In this document: positions 23,554 to 36,362 of the stretch, in pieces
Position numbering within the stretch: the first letter of the stretch is position 1
How the letters are laid out: the number at the start of each line of letters is the position of its first letter
NCBI GenBank assembly: GCA_964036195.1
Contig: OZ038453.1
Location: 806,001 to 870,000 of the forward strand
Direction of reading: 5' to 3'
DNA: 64,000 nucleotides
Origin: Sphaerolaimus hirsutus
Lineage: Eukaryota; Nematoda; Chromadorea; Monhysterida; Sphaerolaimidae
Notes under the pieces: model-generated
Seen by the model: the letters and a program-made list of their open reading frames with translations, nothing else
Database searches by the model: none
What the model was told of the DNA's origin: nothing
Position numbers and translations under genes: made by a program

Positions 23554-23815
23554 AGCTAGATCCTATCGAAATATATTTCTCGGTACAGGTCTAAATTTAA
23601 TAGAAAGATCGCCACTGGGTTGCCAATTCGCTTTGCTTCATAGAGCATCACACTTTTATTTTGATCTGTCGTCATTTGGTTTCGATTGGCAGAATAGCTA
23701 AGTTGGGTGAATTTAATTTCGCCCCAGTAATATTTTTAAACGGTATTTTATTTATGTTTACTTTGGTTTGGTTCATTCTTGAAATTGCTCCTTTTGTAGT
23801 GGTTGATTGAACTTA

Positions 23816-24224
23816 CCGTATTTCCTCGAAATACCCCCGGGGGGTTTATTTTTTCAGAGTGAGAATTTTGAGGGGGGTTAAACGAGGGGGTATTTCGCGG
23901 GGGGGGGGGGTTATTATTTCGCCAGAATTTTTTTTTTATCCCAGTACTAATTTGTCGTTTGAAACGTACGCAGACGTCGAAAAATGCAACAAAAATCACC
24001 ATTTATAAGACTCTAAAGACTTGTATAAGTGTGAAGACGTATAAACACTGTTCTCACATAACAGAGTCATCGTTTACACGTGTGTTCTGCATTGCCCGGA
24101 TGACAAACCGCAGACTTTGTCGTTTACGTTCTCTATACACTAAATTTGGGGGGGGGGGGTATTTCGAGGGGGGGTTATAAGTTCATAGTGTCTATTTTGA
24201 GGGGGGTATTTCGAGGAAATACGG
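23816..24224 (+). mobile_element. CCGTATT-type TA MITE, long form (copy B)
   Basis: Same insertion site as 3,475. It contains the core with ACGTACGCAGACGTCG and poly-G blocks joined by TATTTCGAGG. Confidence 0.85.
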
Positions 24225-25185
24225 TAGTTCAATCAACCACTACCATTTGAACGGTTTACCGCTTGGATTTGTTTTGGATGCCTGCCAAGTTTGAATGTAT
24301 TCGGCGGCAGAATCCCATTTGCACCAGAGTTGTTAACATTTTCGAATGTTTTCATTGTATGTGTAAACGTAAATTTAAGGTAGGTAATTTGAATTTACTT
24401 GCTAGTTGCTGCCCCAGCAGATAAAACGTTAAGTACTTCTTTACTTGTGGTAAACGTGAAACAAACGTAGAAGTACTTTTCACGTAAAAAAAAATATAAA
24501 AGGAAGTATTTATCTCAATTGTTTACTTAAGAAAACGAGAAAGGACGTGCGCAAAAGGAACTATTTCTACACAAAAAGCGTAAAAGAAACGTAAAAGTAC
24601 TTTTCCCAGAAAAAGATAAAAAATTTCAACCTTTCTTCTTGAGTTTACAATGAATATTCAGTGTTTTTGCTGTAGGATATAAAAGGTCTGAAAATAAGTA
24701 AAAGGAAAGGAACAGGTGTCTTTTAGGCACTTGTTTTTTGCAGATGTTTAAAAGGGCGCCAGCCAGTGAGGAAAAATGTGGCGGTGACGCAGTGATTGTC
24801 ACCGCCTGGTTTTCGGGTGTCACTGCGGCAAAACGCCAAGTCATCGCGGTGACAATCACCGCCACAAAAACTGATCAGCACATCAGTGCCCATTTTTCTC
24901 AGTACATGATTTTTTGTGTGCAAGAGTTTTGTGCTCATTCCATTTGAGCAAACCAGTGCAGGCACGTAATTAGCATTTTACACTCATAAAAACATTTACA
25001 CTCATAAAAACATTTACACTGCCAGGCGCGCAGCTATAATAACATTGAGGCGCTGCGCTGTGCGTATCTAAATTCAAATTGTACGTTGTACATTTGCGTT
25101 TTACAAAAACATTTACATAGTTAAAGGGGGACTTAATCACATCTTGATCTTACTTACCTACAAAATAGCTTACCTACAAAATATA

Positions 25186-25280
25186 GCGTATTTCCTCGAA
25201 TTACCCCGCTGGGGGGTTATTTTTTCAGAGTGAAAATTTTGAGGGGTGTCAAACGAGGGGGGTATTTTGAGGAAATACAG
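25186..25280 (+). mobile_element. CCGTATT-type TA MITE, short, inside the 24,763 insertion
   Basis: Ends GCGTATTTCCTCGAA and GAGGAAATACAG, about 95 bp. It is nested in the copy-B-specific 1.3 kb insertion. Confidence 0.7.
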
Positions 25281-25366
25281 TATAGACATTACATAAAGAT
25301 TTAACAATTTGTCTGAAAATCCAATGGAAAATGATGTCAACAAATGGTGAAACCTTGACATAAAAT

Positions 25367-25552
25367 TCATTTTCCAAGGACTGCAGAAGCTTTTTGAATA
25401 ACTTCGGACACGATATAGATATCAGTTAGTTCTTTAAATGTGTCAATAAGGAGATCGATATCTTTAAGCTTTTTTTTGTGTTTGTAAATGATAGAGACTA
25501 AATCTATTGTTTCAACTCTTTTTTTGCGGCAGTTTATTTTCCCTTTTCCCAA
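25367..25552 (-). CDS. Unidentified 61-codon frame inside the copy-B insertion
   Basis: Begins MGKGKINCRKKRVETIDLVS and reads as Lys-, Leu- and Ile-rich helical sequence (KKKLKDIDLLIDTFKELTDI). It has normal protein composition, unlike the low-complexity frames around it. It could be a remnant of a transposase or a captured exon; I do not recognise it. Confidence 0.3.
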   Translation of the reverse strand: MGKGKINCRKKRVETIDLVSIIYKHKKKLKDIDLLIDTFKELTDIYIVSEVIQKASAVLGK

Positions 25553-25798
25553 TTTATACCAACTGTGACATATGAATGAGTTATTTGCTATCTATCCAAC
25601 CCGCGTGACGGCCAAAAGCATTCAAAATCACTAGAATTGGAAAATTGCCGTACAATTTTGCAACAGCGATTTTGAACGCCTTTTTGCAACAAAAAAGAAT
25701 GATATTTGCAATCATATGGAAAACATTGTGAACAACCGTTTTTTAAATTTTATGGGTTGAAATCCAAAAATTCTAAGTAAATGAATTTTATCGATGCA

Positions 25799-25991
25799 CT
25801 GTATTTCCTCGAAATACCCCCTCCCCCTCGTTTAACCCCCCTCAAAATTGTCACTCTGAAACCCGGGGAAAATTTCGAGGAGATACGGTATTTACATTTT
25901 TCGCGGGTCAGGCATGGCTGCCTTCACAATAAATGGTGGTATTTCGAAATGAGGGTCGATTCCAGGGGGTCAATTCAAGGAAATACGGTAT
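25799..25991 (+). mobile_element. Degenerate TA MITE remnant(s)
   Basis: A left end GTATTTCCTCGAAATACCCC is followed by two right-end-like motifs (GAGGAGATACGGTA at about 25,877 and AAGGAAATACGGTA at about 25,978), suggesting a nested or duplicated end. Confidence 0.55.
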
Positions 25992-26890
25992 ACAGTTGTC
26001 ACCGCCTCTGAAATGCATGTCACTCACTGTCACCACCAGAAATTTCGACCTTTTTTCGTCTATGGCGCCAGCGCCATTTCGTTTTACACTTCACACACGT
26101 CTGTCATTTTTGACAAAATATTCATGTATTTTCACTTTAAAGTGTCTGTTCAATCATTTAAGTTCACAAAATATTTTGAATATTTTACTATTTAACTATT
26201 CGGCAGGTATTCCTGTGCAAGCCAAAACACTTTGCCAAAAGTGCGACATTATTTATTGCTGTTGAAATGAGATAGACCGAATAGACTTTACTTTGGCAAC
26301 TCGTTTGACACTCATTTTATTGCTTTTCTCAGATAAAAAATTCAATGTAAAAACAAAATCAAATGAATTTCAAAATCTCAATAATTCACAAAAAAAATAT
26401 TCAAAATTTAAAAAACTGTTCCAAATAAAAAGCAAGCACACTTATACAGTTGCAATGTTGCCGCACACATTTACTATATAACAGAAGTCAACTCAAGTCG
26501 GATGCTCATAAATTAGCCTTGAACGAATTTGAGTTGCCCACAATGAAGGATTTTGAATTTCCGTCAACTGCAGTTCACAGGAATAACAGGCACCACATTC
26601 TGGTAACCTCAAATGCGTTCAAAGCCGATTTACGAGTTTACAAAAATCCGCGTTACAGTAAACTAGTGCACAAAATTTTTTTGCTTGTCTTTGACAGACA
26701 CATTTATGTAAACACCGGGCCAGCCAAACCACGTGGCTGTTTCTAGAAGTTTTGAAAATACTCGTAAATATTTGGTTGTTCGGAAAGTACTGGGACAGTT
26801 GCAGCAAAAATGGGAGTGTGATCTATGGTTAAGGTTCCTGGTGTTATCATGCAGTTACTTCACTGCAGAGTTGTTAAAAGTACAAATCTA

Positions 26891-27324
26891 CCGTATTACC
26901 TCGAATTATCCCCCCCCCCTTGAAGTAACCCCCCCCCCCCTCGAAATACCCCCCTAAAATTCGGCTGAGGAAATAATAAACACCCCCCTTGAAATACCCC
27001 CCTATAATTGAGTGTAAAGGGAACGTACATGACAAATACCGCAGTTTGTCATCTGTACAATGCAGAACACGCGTTAAAACTGATGATTGAGTGACGTTAG
27101 GGAAGGGTTTATGTGTGTATACAGTTATATATGCCTATACACACATATACGTCCATGTAACTGTTTGATTTTTCTACGTCTGACTATGTTGAATTTCTGA
27201 AAATTTCTGGCGAAATAATAGACCCCCCCTCGAATAACCCCCCCCCCCCCTCGAATTTCCCCCCCCCCCTCAAATTTTGCTGGTGAAATAATAAACCCCC
27301 TGGGGGTATTTCGAGGTAATACGG
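26891..27324 (+). mobile_element. CCGTATT-type TA MITE, only in copy B
   Basis: Ends CCGTATTACCTCGAATTA and TTTCGAGGTAATACGG. Copy A reads through with no element at about 4,925. The core is the same as in 8,321-8,730. Confidence 0.9.
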
Positions 27325-28943
27325 TATCTATTTTTGTAAACCTAGAGTATATTTTTATTTACACATACTGAAAACTTAAAACATTGTTACTTGGCAAAAT
27401 GTAGACAGAACATACTGTTTTCACACATTGGCAACTTTAAAAAATATTCATAGAACTGAGTACTGCCATTTTTTGAAAATAAAAACACCATATTTCCTTG
27501 TAGTACCCCTGCCGTAGGGTGTTTTTTGGCCAGCTCACTTAGAGAAGGTGATGGTGGTGGTGGGATCATTCAAGGAAATGTATTAAACACATTTTCTCAG
27601 TACTCAGTTATGCATACTTCTGCAGCAAAAGTTAACTATCCCAACTAAAGTTTTTCTGAATATGCTTCACTGTAAATATTTTCATTTCAGACACTTTGAA
27701 GTGCATTTTGATAATCGGCCAACACACACACACTGGTTTCCAACCAAATTTTGAAAAATTTAGATAACTCAAAAGTCGATGTTGGGTTTTAGTATTCCAC
27801 AATGAGGTGCTGTTGATGTTGATAAAAAATTCATTGCAGTAAACTCAAATGTGTTCAAAACCAATTTACAAGTGTTCCAAATTCCACAGGGGATTGCTTC
27901 ACATGCCTCCAACACACTACCACTTGCTCCCTCCCTGAACCCATTTTTTGCTTCAAGTATGTTTGATGGAATAATGCAATGAAAGTTGATGGACTTTTCA
28001 CTACATGATTTTCTTCCACTTGGGTATGATTACTTATGTCTCAGAATCTACTTTGAAGAGATCGATTCCATTTAGCTAATGGTTGATTTTTCTAATCCCA
28101 ACTTTTAATGAGACAACAATCCACATTGGCCCAGTGCCAACATTTCACAATGTGTTTGAAGGGGTGCACATTAGTGATGGAAAAAGCGCCAGGACTTGGG
28201 GCCATGGCGCTTTTTCAAATCCGGGTGCCAAGTGCCAATGGCGCCAGAAGGAAGCGCCATGGCGCTTTTTGATTTGACGATAACACCATGCGCCAGTACC
28301 AGGCATTTATTTCCAGGCGCCAGGCAAAAATAGCGCCAAGCGCCAAAAGCACCATGGCAAGCGATAGATATTTTTACAGAAAATGCAATGTCCCAGTAGA
28401 TTCGGAACATACAAAGAATTTGGTACATTGCGCGTAAATGAACGCTGAATACTTTCATGCATTTATTTCCATGATCCTATTTTACAACGTTTTTTTAAGC
28501 ACTGGTTGACTTCTTTTGGACATGTTTCCCTATTGGGTTATCTCCGTTTAATCTGTGTGATCTTTTGCTGTTATATATATGGCCAAATTTGTGATGTTCT
28601 CGTTTCGTGTACAAGCACTTTTCAGAGGGATATATTAATATTTGAATGAAGTACAGCTATTGGGATACCCTAGAAAAAAATTTCTCTTGGAATTAGGTAT
28701 ACCAGTGTAAAAAACAACTCCCAATGGGGTTCATTATTTCGACTACAATAAGCAATCAACATTGTTGTTTTTTTTAAGTAATTTTTCAGCCAACGACGTG
28801 AGTTTCATTCAATATTCATCGCAAATTATTAAGCCCAGAATTTACCACATGATTTTATCAATCACATGATGTTATAATTCACATTATTGTAATAGGTATT
28901 ATATTTACATCAACTTATTCTGTGCAAAGCACGTGGTCGGTCA

Positions 28944-30088
28944 TAACGATGGCAAACCCTCCGAAAAAAAGTATTTAAATTTTTAAGTGTTTTTTCCAAA
29001 ATGAATTTTCGAATTTTCGAATTTTTCCTAAACTTAATTTTCGAATTTCGAATTTAATTTTCGAATTTTCGAATTTTTGAATCTTTTTGGGCAATTTTCG
29101 AATTTTTTTGGGTAATTTTCGAATTTTTTTACATACTTTTCGAATTTTTTTTGCAAAAAAATATTGGATAAGGAGCTTTGAGCTGTTAAGTAGTTATGTT
29201 GAAATAGTTATGGGTGCTTGGTGCATTCCTGCGCATTGCTCAATGTGACCGGGTCCACCCATAGCTGGAAGTGTGGGTGGCTGTTATTTCCACTAGGTGG
29301 GCCACCTGACTTTTGTGTCATTCAATTCTGTTGTACATTTTATCTACATATTTACCATAAATCCTTCAATAAGTCCACCTCAAATAACTCACCCTCGAAT
29401 AAGTCCCCACAAATATTACTGACAACAAATAACCCCCCCCCCCAGGGACTTATTCAAGGATATACAGTATTTTTATTAAGTATATGATGGCATGTTCAGA
29501 AAAATTTCTTTTACACATTGAAATACTGGGTCAAATTGTATAATTAATTTATACATCACTAATCCAACCTCAAAAATGGAATCTACATGTTCTGCAGATC
29601 ATTTTAAGTATTTAACGGTTCAAATCGGCGAAGAATGACCGAGTTATTAAGCTTCAAAGTCAGCTAGCCAGATCTGCCATGTAAAATCAACAATTTGGTT
29701 GAGTGCAACAGAATGTGGCGACACAAAGTCTGGTGGACCCACCCCCTAAAATGCCTTCCCCGATTCCAGCGCTGTGTCCGCCATGGATACCATTTCAAAG
29801 TTCATTGACGTTTTTTTCTGTTTCGATAGACTTTTCCAGACGCACCGCGTATCAATTATCGATCGATTTAGCATATAGAACCTAAGAATGTGTTTTTTTC
29901 CCTTGAATTCCCTGAAAAATTCGAAAACTATTTTCGAATTTATGAATTTTCGAATTTTCGAATTTTTAAAAAAAAAAATCGATTTTTAAGTGTTTTTTCC
30001 AGGGGTGGAATAAAAATTCGAAAATTCCGAAAAAATTCGAAAATTCGAAAATATTTTCGAATTTTCGAATCTTTTTTTGCCATCGTTA
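28944..30088 (+). mobile_element. hAT-like element with (TTCGAATTT) arms, only in copy B
   Basis: Ends TAACGATGGCAAA and TTTGCCATCGTTA, flanked by GTCGGTCA (28,936-28,943 and 30,089-30,096). Copy A shows the single GTCGGTCA at about 6,200. Both arms are arrays of TTTTCGAATTTTCGAA, separated by about 700 bp of non-repeat core. Confidence 0.92.
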
Positions 30089-30209
30089 GTCGGTCAGTAT
30101 AATAATAGAGAAAACCTGCTAAATATTTAGAAGTGATGGAATGACGCCATTTGAAGTGATGGCATGGCGCTTTTTTACCGTAGCTAGCCATGGCGCTCGC
30201 GCCATTTTC

Positions 30210-30711
30210 CATAGTTGTTAAAACGTATTTACGTTTACTCGATAATTATGGATACTCGAGTACTGCGTAAATACGTTTACGTTTACTCACTTCCTCGTGT
30301 ACTTTTTGTAAGTACGCGAGTAAAGAAAACGTATTTTGAGGGGACAGAAAATGTCATTTTGCCAAACAGAAAGTGGCAAACATAAGACATTTTCATAAGA
30401 AATACTTAGCAGGAGAGAAAAACACATGTTTTTGTATATCTGAGTAAAAATTCTAAAAATTCTGACTTTTTTCTGAGAAAAATACTAACTTTTACATTTT
30501 CTGTGAGAACAATACCCGTTTTTGTACGTTTTCTCCAGAAAAAAATCTCGTTTTTACGTTTTCTCTGAAAAAAAGGATTTTACTCACGTTTTACGCAGTG
30601 TAAAAGTATTTTAAAAATACTTTATGTTTTCTGTACTCAGGGGTGAGTAAAAGAAAAATACTTAACGTTTACGCTTACTTTTAAAAAAGTTCAGTACTTT
30701 TTACAACTCTG
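30210..30711 (+). mobile_element. hAT-like element with ACGTATTTACG repeats, only in copy B
   Basis: Ends CATAGTTGTTAAAA and TTTTTACAACTCTG, flanked by CCATTTTC (30,202-30,209 and 30,712-30,719). Its termini are related to those of the element at 14,369. The subterminal sequence is an AAACGTATTT/ACGTTTACTC repeat. Copy A lacks it. Confidence 0.88.
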
Positions 30712-30821
30712 CCATTTTCCTGTGTCGCCATTGGCTCTTTGCGCCAGGCCTCCCAAAAGCGCCTTTTTCCGAATGGCTTGGCTTTCCGGGCGTATTCCCA
30801 TCACTATCTGGTAGTCACAAT

Positions 30822-31833
30822 CAGGGTTGGTTTTATAAAAATCATTTGTATACAAATTGTATAAAAATTGTAAAAAATGTATTTTATTTCCATTTTATTC
30901 TTGTTTCATTTTTTTATATTTTATTTTATTCCAAAATGATAATAAAATAATAAAATGGACCATTTTACAAAAAATTTACAGAAATTTTACAAAAAATCAG
31001 AATCTTGCATGCAAGGTCAGAAAAATGTGATACTTAGACCTAAACATGAAAAACGTGTGACAAATTTTTCCAAAGTTGCATGCAGTAGGTATTGTTAGCT
31101 AGTTGCAAGTGTTAAGTTACAATTATCGATAAGAATCGTTTGCATTTTCAGTAGAAGGATTACTGGAGTGTGCTGGGCGCATTTGTAAAACATCATGCAA
31201 AGTGTCAATTGTCATCTCAAATGTCAAGCAAAGTATAATTGTCATGACAAATGTCATGCAGAGTGTAAATTGTGTATCTGAATCTTATGTTTTGGTATCC
31301 AAACCTTATATTTTTGGTATCCAAATCTTATGTTTTTGTATCCAAATGTTCACATAAGATTTGGTTACAAAAACAAAAGATTTGGATACAAAAGATAAGA
31401 TTTGGATACAATTTGCTTTACAGTTTCCACTTTAATTTATGTTTGTCATGACAATGGACACTTTCCATTCCATTTCATATGACATTCTGACACTTGGCTT
31501 GGGACTGCCCCAGCTCCGCGAATGACCAGGTTGAACTATAAACAACAGAAAAAAAATTTACAAAAAATATGAATTTTTATACAATTTTTACAAAAATATG
31601 AATTTGTATATAAATGTTTATAAATTGTATACAATTTTACAAAAGTATGAATTTGTATATAAATGTTTATAAATTGTATACAATTTTACAAAATTTTTAC
31701 AAAAATTCGAATTTTTATACAATTTTTATTTTTATTTTGAACTTTTCCATTTTATTTTATTTTATTTTATTCTTCAATTTTCCATTTTATTTTTATTCTA
31801 TTTTTATACTTTTCTGAGATTTTGCCAACCCTG
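30822..31833 (+). mobile_element. hAT-like element with TATACAAATTTT repeats, only in copy B
   Basis: Ends CAGGGTTGG and CCAACCCTG, flanked by GTCACAAT (30,814-30,821 and 31,834-31,841). Copy A has the empty site, GTCACAATGTAAATAC at about 7,775. The arms consist of repeated TTTTATACAATTTTTACAAA units. A second hairpin with ATCCAAATCTTAT repeats is nested at about 31,170-31,510. Confidence 0.92.
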
Positions 31834-32262
31834 GTCACAATGTAAATACAGAAATTTTATTGTGCAAACAAAAGCAGGAAATTACAGCCAGCTGGAGATA
31901 AATTATTCTGAAGCTACATCCTGAATACCAACGGGTCCATTTTTTATCAGCGACACACTTTCTCTGTTTGCAGTTTTTTTTAAGTTTGAAAAAAAAACAC
32001 AAAGTTTCAGCGACATGTCCTCATCAGTTACGACGATGTCAAACAAAAATTCGGAAATACGAAAAATCGGAAATACGGAAATACAAATTTTCTAACTTTT
32101 ATTTTACTAGGTACATTTTTTATTTTAAATTTTACTAGAAAGGTTAAAGTTAGATTTTTTCAGTATGTTTGGCTGAACATGCATAGAAAGGCATAACATC
32201 ATTCAAATACTCAATTTACATGAATCTATTTGTGAAAAACAAAACAAAAATGTGCAACTTGT

Positions 32263-33154
32263 CAACGATGGAAAAAAACACAGAAATTGAACACTCATTG
32301 TGTTTCTGTGTTTTTGTTTTACACAGAAACACGGAAACTCATAAATTTTTAAAAACTCATAAATTTTGAAAAACTCAAAACTCAAATGAGTGATTTTTTG
32401 GAGAACACAGAGACACAGAAACACGGAAACACAGAAAAGTTTTTTTGAGTTTTTGTGTGTTTTTTCAGCGAAGTGGTTGAATGCACGTTAAATCAGTTAG
32501 ACTAAACAAGATAAAAGAAGCATGTATAGTATGTAAATATGTACATAATGTATTCATATTTTATAATGGTACAAAAAAATGGACTGGTGAAATAATAAGC
32601 CCACCCCCCCTCGAAATAGCCCCCTCCGGGACGATGTAAATACATCATGTATCCAATGTACATGATGTATTTATTACTGCTAATTTGCATCACAGCTACA
32701 CATAGACTGTACTAGGTTGTGTAGCTATCTACATGTTTATTTCAAATATATCCTGTTTGTATGTAAATTGTTGTTTCTGGGCATTTTGTCGCTGGTGTTG
32801 TGATGTTGATGTCCTCATTGTGGACATTTGTATGGACTTTTTGACACTTGAATGAATACAAATGTTAGGTGGAGTTAAAACATGTGTAAAACCAATATTT
32901 TATAAGAAAACCACTGTTTCCAGATCGAAATGCTGTAAATCGGAATTTTTGTGGGGTGAACTCGATTTTTTGGAGAAAAAAACTCAAGTTTTTTAGAAAA
33001 AAACTCAAAATACTCGAGTTTTTACAGAAAACCCAGTAATAAAAACAGAGTTACTCAAGTTTTTTTCGTGAAAAACACTCAAAACACAGGTATTCATTTT
33101 TGAAAAACTCAAAACACAGAAAGTGTTTTTTTTTTGAGAACTTACCCATCGTTG
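32263..33154 (+). mobile_element. hAT-like element with ACACAGAAAC arms, only in copy B
   Basis: Ends CAACGATGG and CCATCGTTG, close to the ends of the 28,944 element. Flanks CAACTTGT and GCAACTGT are an imperfect 8 bp duplication. The arms are AACACAGAAACACGGAAAC and ACTCAAAAC repeats. Copy A is uninterrupted here (GTGCAATTGTGCCTGCGG at about 8,182). Confidence 0.8.
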
Positions 33155-33435
33155 GCAACTGTGCCTGCGGTAACAGCTTGCAAAGCCGCAAAACAAAGAT
33201 GTTTCAGTAGAAATATTCGAAATCGCAAATATTTAGTGGCGAAACCCAAGTAACCCCAAAAATTAAAATTTCAAAACGCCATTAAAAACACTTAGGTAAT
33301 ATCTAAATTTTTATTACTAAAAACACTTTTTCCCGAAGGTTTGCCATCGTTACCCATCACCTGATGTGATTCTGATAACAAAATTTTTTTTATGCTTCTG
33401 TTTGGTTAGTGTATTCATAATAATCAGAATAGGTA

Positions 33436-33680
33436 TACTCGGCGTACATGATACTCTGCCCTCGCACTCATTTATGTCTCGTGTTGGAAGCGTGCCAATG
33501 ATTATCAAATCATGCGATTTCCGTAAAAAGATGAAAAAGATTCATCGATGTGTATATGTTTATGAATAAAAGTATAACAACAATCAATTTTGCATCTTTT
33601 CATGCAACTCGCAAGCGTCCACCATCGTTGGCACACTTCCAGCTGGAACCACGCGTGCAGGGTGTAAAGTAAGCCGAGTA
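33436..33680 (+). mobile_element. TACTCGGCGGAC-type TA element, only in copy B
   Basis: Ends TACTCGGCGTACATGATA and AAGTAAGCCGAGTA, flanked by TA. Copy A has the empty site AATAGGTAAGTACATTAC at about 8,859. It is the inverted orientation of the element at 35,632. Confidence 0.92.
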
Positions 33681-34136
33681 TAAGTGCATTACATACATTT
33701 GTTCACATATTTTGTCTATTTAATATGTCTGGTTACAATCATCTCTGATATGGTAATTTTTGGCAAACATTGAAATAGGGCACGTTTTACTGTTTGTTTT
33801 TGCAAATCTTTGTCTTAATGCTTATGCATAGTGGAAATTTTTATTGCAAACAAGAAGTGCAAATCATTTGAGTTCAAATGGTCAATCTGGGACCTTTTCT
33901 TTAAGTTGACAAGAGACAAGCCAAGTGTAAGTAGTAAGTTTTTTTGGAAAGAAAACTTGTGAAAGTAAAGTAAAAGTGAAAAATGTTTACTTTCATTTCA
34001 AATTTTACTTGCTACATCTTAAGGTCACTTCTAACTTGAATGACCACTTAAAATACCACTTTTTGTCACTTCTCCACTTCCAAAATTACACAAATTTCAC
34101 AATTAATAAACAATCCAACAAAAAAATCACACACAG

Positions 34137-34206
34137 AGCACATAATTCACCAATGCTAAAGTCATTGTACCAGCGCGTATTTCCTCCCTGGGAATCTGAT
34201 GACCTG
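34137..34206 (+). CDS. Candidate exon a, copy B
   Basis: Same 70 bp exon as at 9,340 with identical splice phase. The donor differs (GTGACC instead of GTGCGT). Confidence 0.45.
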
Positions 34207-34273
34207 GTGACCTGATTTAATTAGCCCGATAAGTTTTTGGGCTTACTGATTCATTCGATTTCATCATCATAGG

Positions 34274-34612
34274 TAGTGATGTAAAAAGCGCCAGGACTTT
34301 GGCGCCAAGCGCCAAAAGCGCCATGGCGCTTTTCCATACACCAGCGCCAATGGCGCCAGAGCAAAATGGCGCTAAGCGACAGAAGCGCCATGGCGCTTTT
34401 TGCTTTAGCGCTAGCGCCAAGCGCCAGCGCCAGGCATCTTGTTACTGGCGCCACGCAAAAATAGCGCCAAGCGCCAAAAGCGCCATGGCGCTTTTCTGAA
34501 CCCCAGCGCCCAGCGCCAATGGTGCCACAGGAAAATAGAGCCAAGCACCAAAAGCGCTTGTTCCTTTGGTGCCAGCGCCAGGAGCCAGCGCCAGGGCGCT
34601 TTTCCATCACTA
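34274..34612 (+). mobile_element. hAT-like element with (GCGCCA) array (copy B)
   Basis: Same insertion as 9,476-9,912 (flanks ATCATAGG and ATTATAGG), about 98 bp shorter because the central GCGCCA array is contracted. Confidence 0.85.
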
Positions 34613-35425
34613 ATTATAGGTATTTAGGTATGTACATGCCAGGGGCCATATTCAATTGGAATGTGATTCGAACATGGAATATGCCTAATATAATGACATA
34701 AAATACTGATGTTGACATCAAAATTTGTGTCAACTCAATGCAACTAAATTTTGGGTGATTATGTGATTTCGACTTTCCTATGTGATAGAGCGTTGATAAT
34801 TTTATAACGTGACTGTTAAGTGTTATGTCTTTTTAAAAAATTGTGTTATTTAGTTGACATTCAGTTGACACAAATTTGCATTGTCAACTAGTGTGTATGG
34901 GTCCAACCCAAAATTAGGAGGTAAAGATTTGTAACACAACCAGTATCTGAAATTTCTGCAAGACATCATACAAGACGACAGTCCCCCCCACCTAGTGAAT
35001 GTAAACTGTAATGTAAAATGTAAGATGTAAAACAAGTATTCAATGATATCATTTATCTTAAAACTCCATTTGCTTCACCATTAATTTATCAATGCTAGGG
35101 CTACTCCCAGACCTTGTAAAACACCATGTTAAAAGGCAAATATCTAAAGTCTGAAGTCATGGAAAATGTCATGAAAAATGAACAGCAGCCAGTGAAAGTA
35201 AAACAAAATTTGTAATTCTAAAGGACATTTTCCACGACTTTTGACAGTTTCCATGAGATTTCACATTTTACAGGGAATTTTGAGGGAACTCGGAGTGGCA
35301 TCTGACTTTTTTAATGAAAATTAAACAACGTAAAATTTCTTGGCTCACTGCCAACTTTGCAACTGAGTTCAAAAAATGAATCAGGGCCCAGAAAAAAATG
35401 TCGGGCTAATTAAATATGCGCCCAG

Positions 35426-35582
35426 CTTCTATTGGAAGGGCACGACATACTGTATGGGCCAGATAATATTAACAATCACTACGAGTATGAAATTGTGCAA
35501 CGTTTTTCAAACAGCGAGCGGAAACGGAGTGGTTTGATTGATGCTATTGCGTTGGAAGAATTTCCCCTGGAGCACCTTAATG
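35426..35582 (+). CDS. Candidate exon b, copy B
   Basis: Same 157 bp exon as at 10,725; no change in the translated product is visible. In copy B a TA-type transposon inserted 50 bp downstream of the donor (35,632). Confidence 0.6.
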
Positions 35583-35631
35583 GTTTGTTCTATTTTTTGT
35601 TCAATTCTCCTTCATTTTATCGCCTTGTGTA

Positions 35632-35880
35632 TACTCCGCTTACTTTACACCTTGCACGCGTGGTTCCAGCTGGAAGTATGCCAACGATGGTTAACGCGTC
35701 CGAGTTTCATAAAAAGATGACAAAATTGATTGTTGTCATTTACAATGTTATTCATTAACATATTCACATCGATGAATTTTTTCATATTTTTACGGAAATC
35801 GCATGATTTAATAATCATTGGCACGCTTCCAACACGAGACATAAATCAGTGCGAGGGCAGAGTATCACGTACGCCGAGTA
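35632..35880 (+). mobile_element. TACTCGGCGGAC-type TA element, only in copy B
   Basis: Ends TACTCCGCTTACTTTACAC and TATCACGTACGCCGAGTA, flanked by TA. Copy A has the empty site CCTTGTGTATTTAGCTGG at about 10,922. Confidence 0.93.
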
Positions 35881-35936
35881 TATTTAGCTGGAGCCAATGT
35901 GCTGCACACACAATGATACTTATTTTAACAATGATA

Positions 35937-36362
35937 CCGTATTACCTCGAAATACCCCCATGGGGGTTTATTATTTCGCCAGCAAAATTTGAGGGGGGGG
36001 GTTAATTCGAGGGGGGGGGGGTTATTATTTCGTCAGAAATTTTCATAAGGATCGTAGTAAATAGTAGGCATTTGCGTACCCAAAATAAGTAATAAATGTG
36101 TCCAAACAGGATGTATTTGGACATTAAAACGTAGATACCTAGCTACACAAACTAGTCTATGTGTAGCTGCAATGCAAATAAACAGTAATATACATCATGT
36201 ACTTGCATATATGACGTATTTATTATGTACATGACGTACATCATTCCGACGGGGGGGGTATTTCGAGGGGGGTTTATTATTTCCCCAGCCCATTTTGAGG
36301 GGGGGTTAATTAGAGCGGGGGGGGGGGGTTAATTCAAAGGGGGATAATTCGAGGTAATACGG
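35937..36362 (+). mobile_element. CCGTATT-type TA MITE, only in copy B
   Basis: Flanked by TA; copy A reads ACAATGATATCTTAAAAA at about 10,970. The core is the same as in 15,537-15,999. Confidence 0.9.

Larger units (their letters stand above)
24763..26063 (+). mobile_element. 1.3 kb insertion only in copy B, 8 bp duplication
   Basis: Flanked by GGCGCCAG on both sides (24,755-24,762 and 26,064-26,071); copy A has one GGCGCCAG at about 4,110. Subterminal GTGACGCAGTGATTGTCACC and GTCACCGCC palindromic motifs occur. It contains two TA-type elements (about 25,186 and 25,799) and a 61-codon minus-strand frame. The terminal inverted repeats are weak. Confidence 0.75.
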
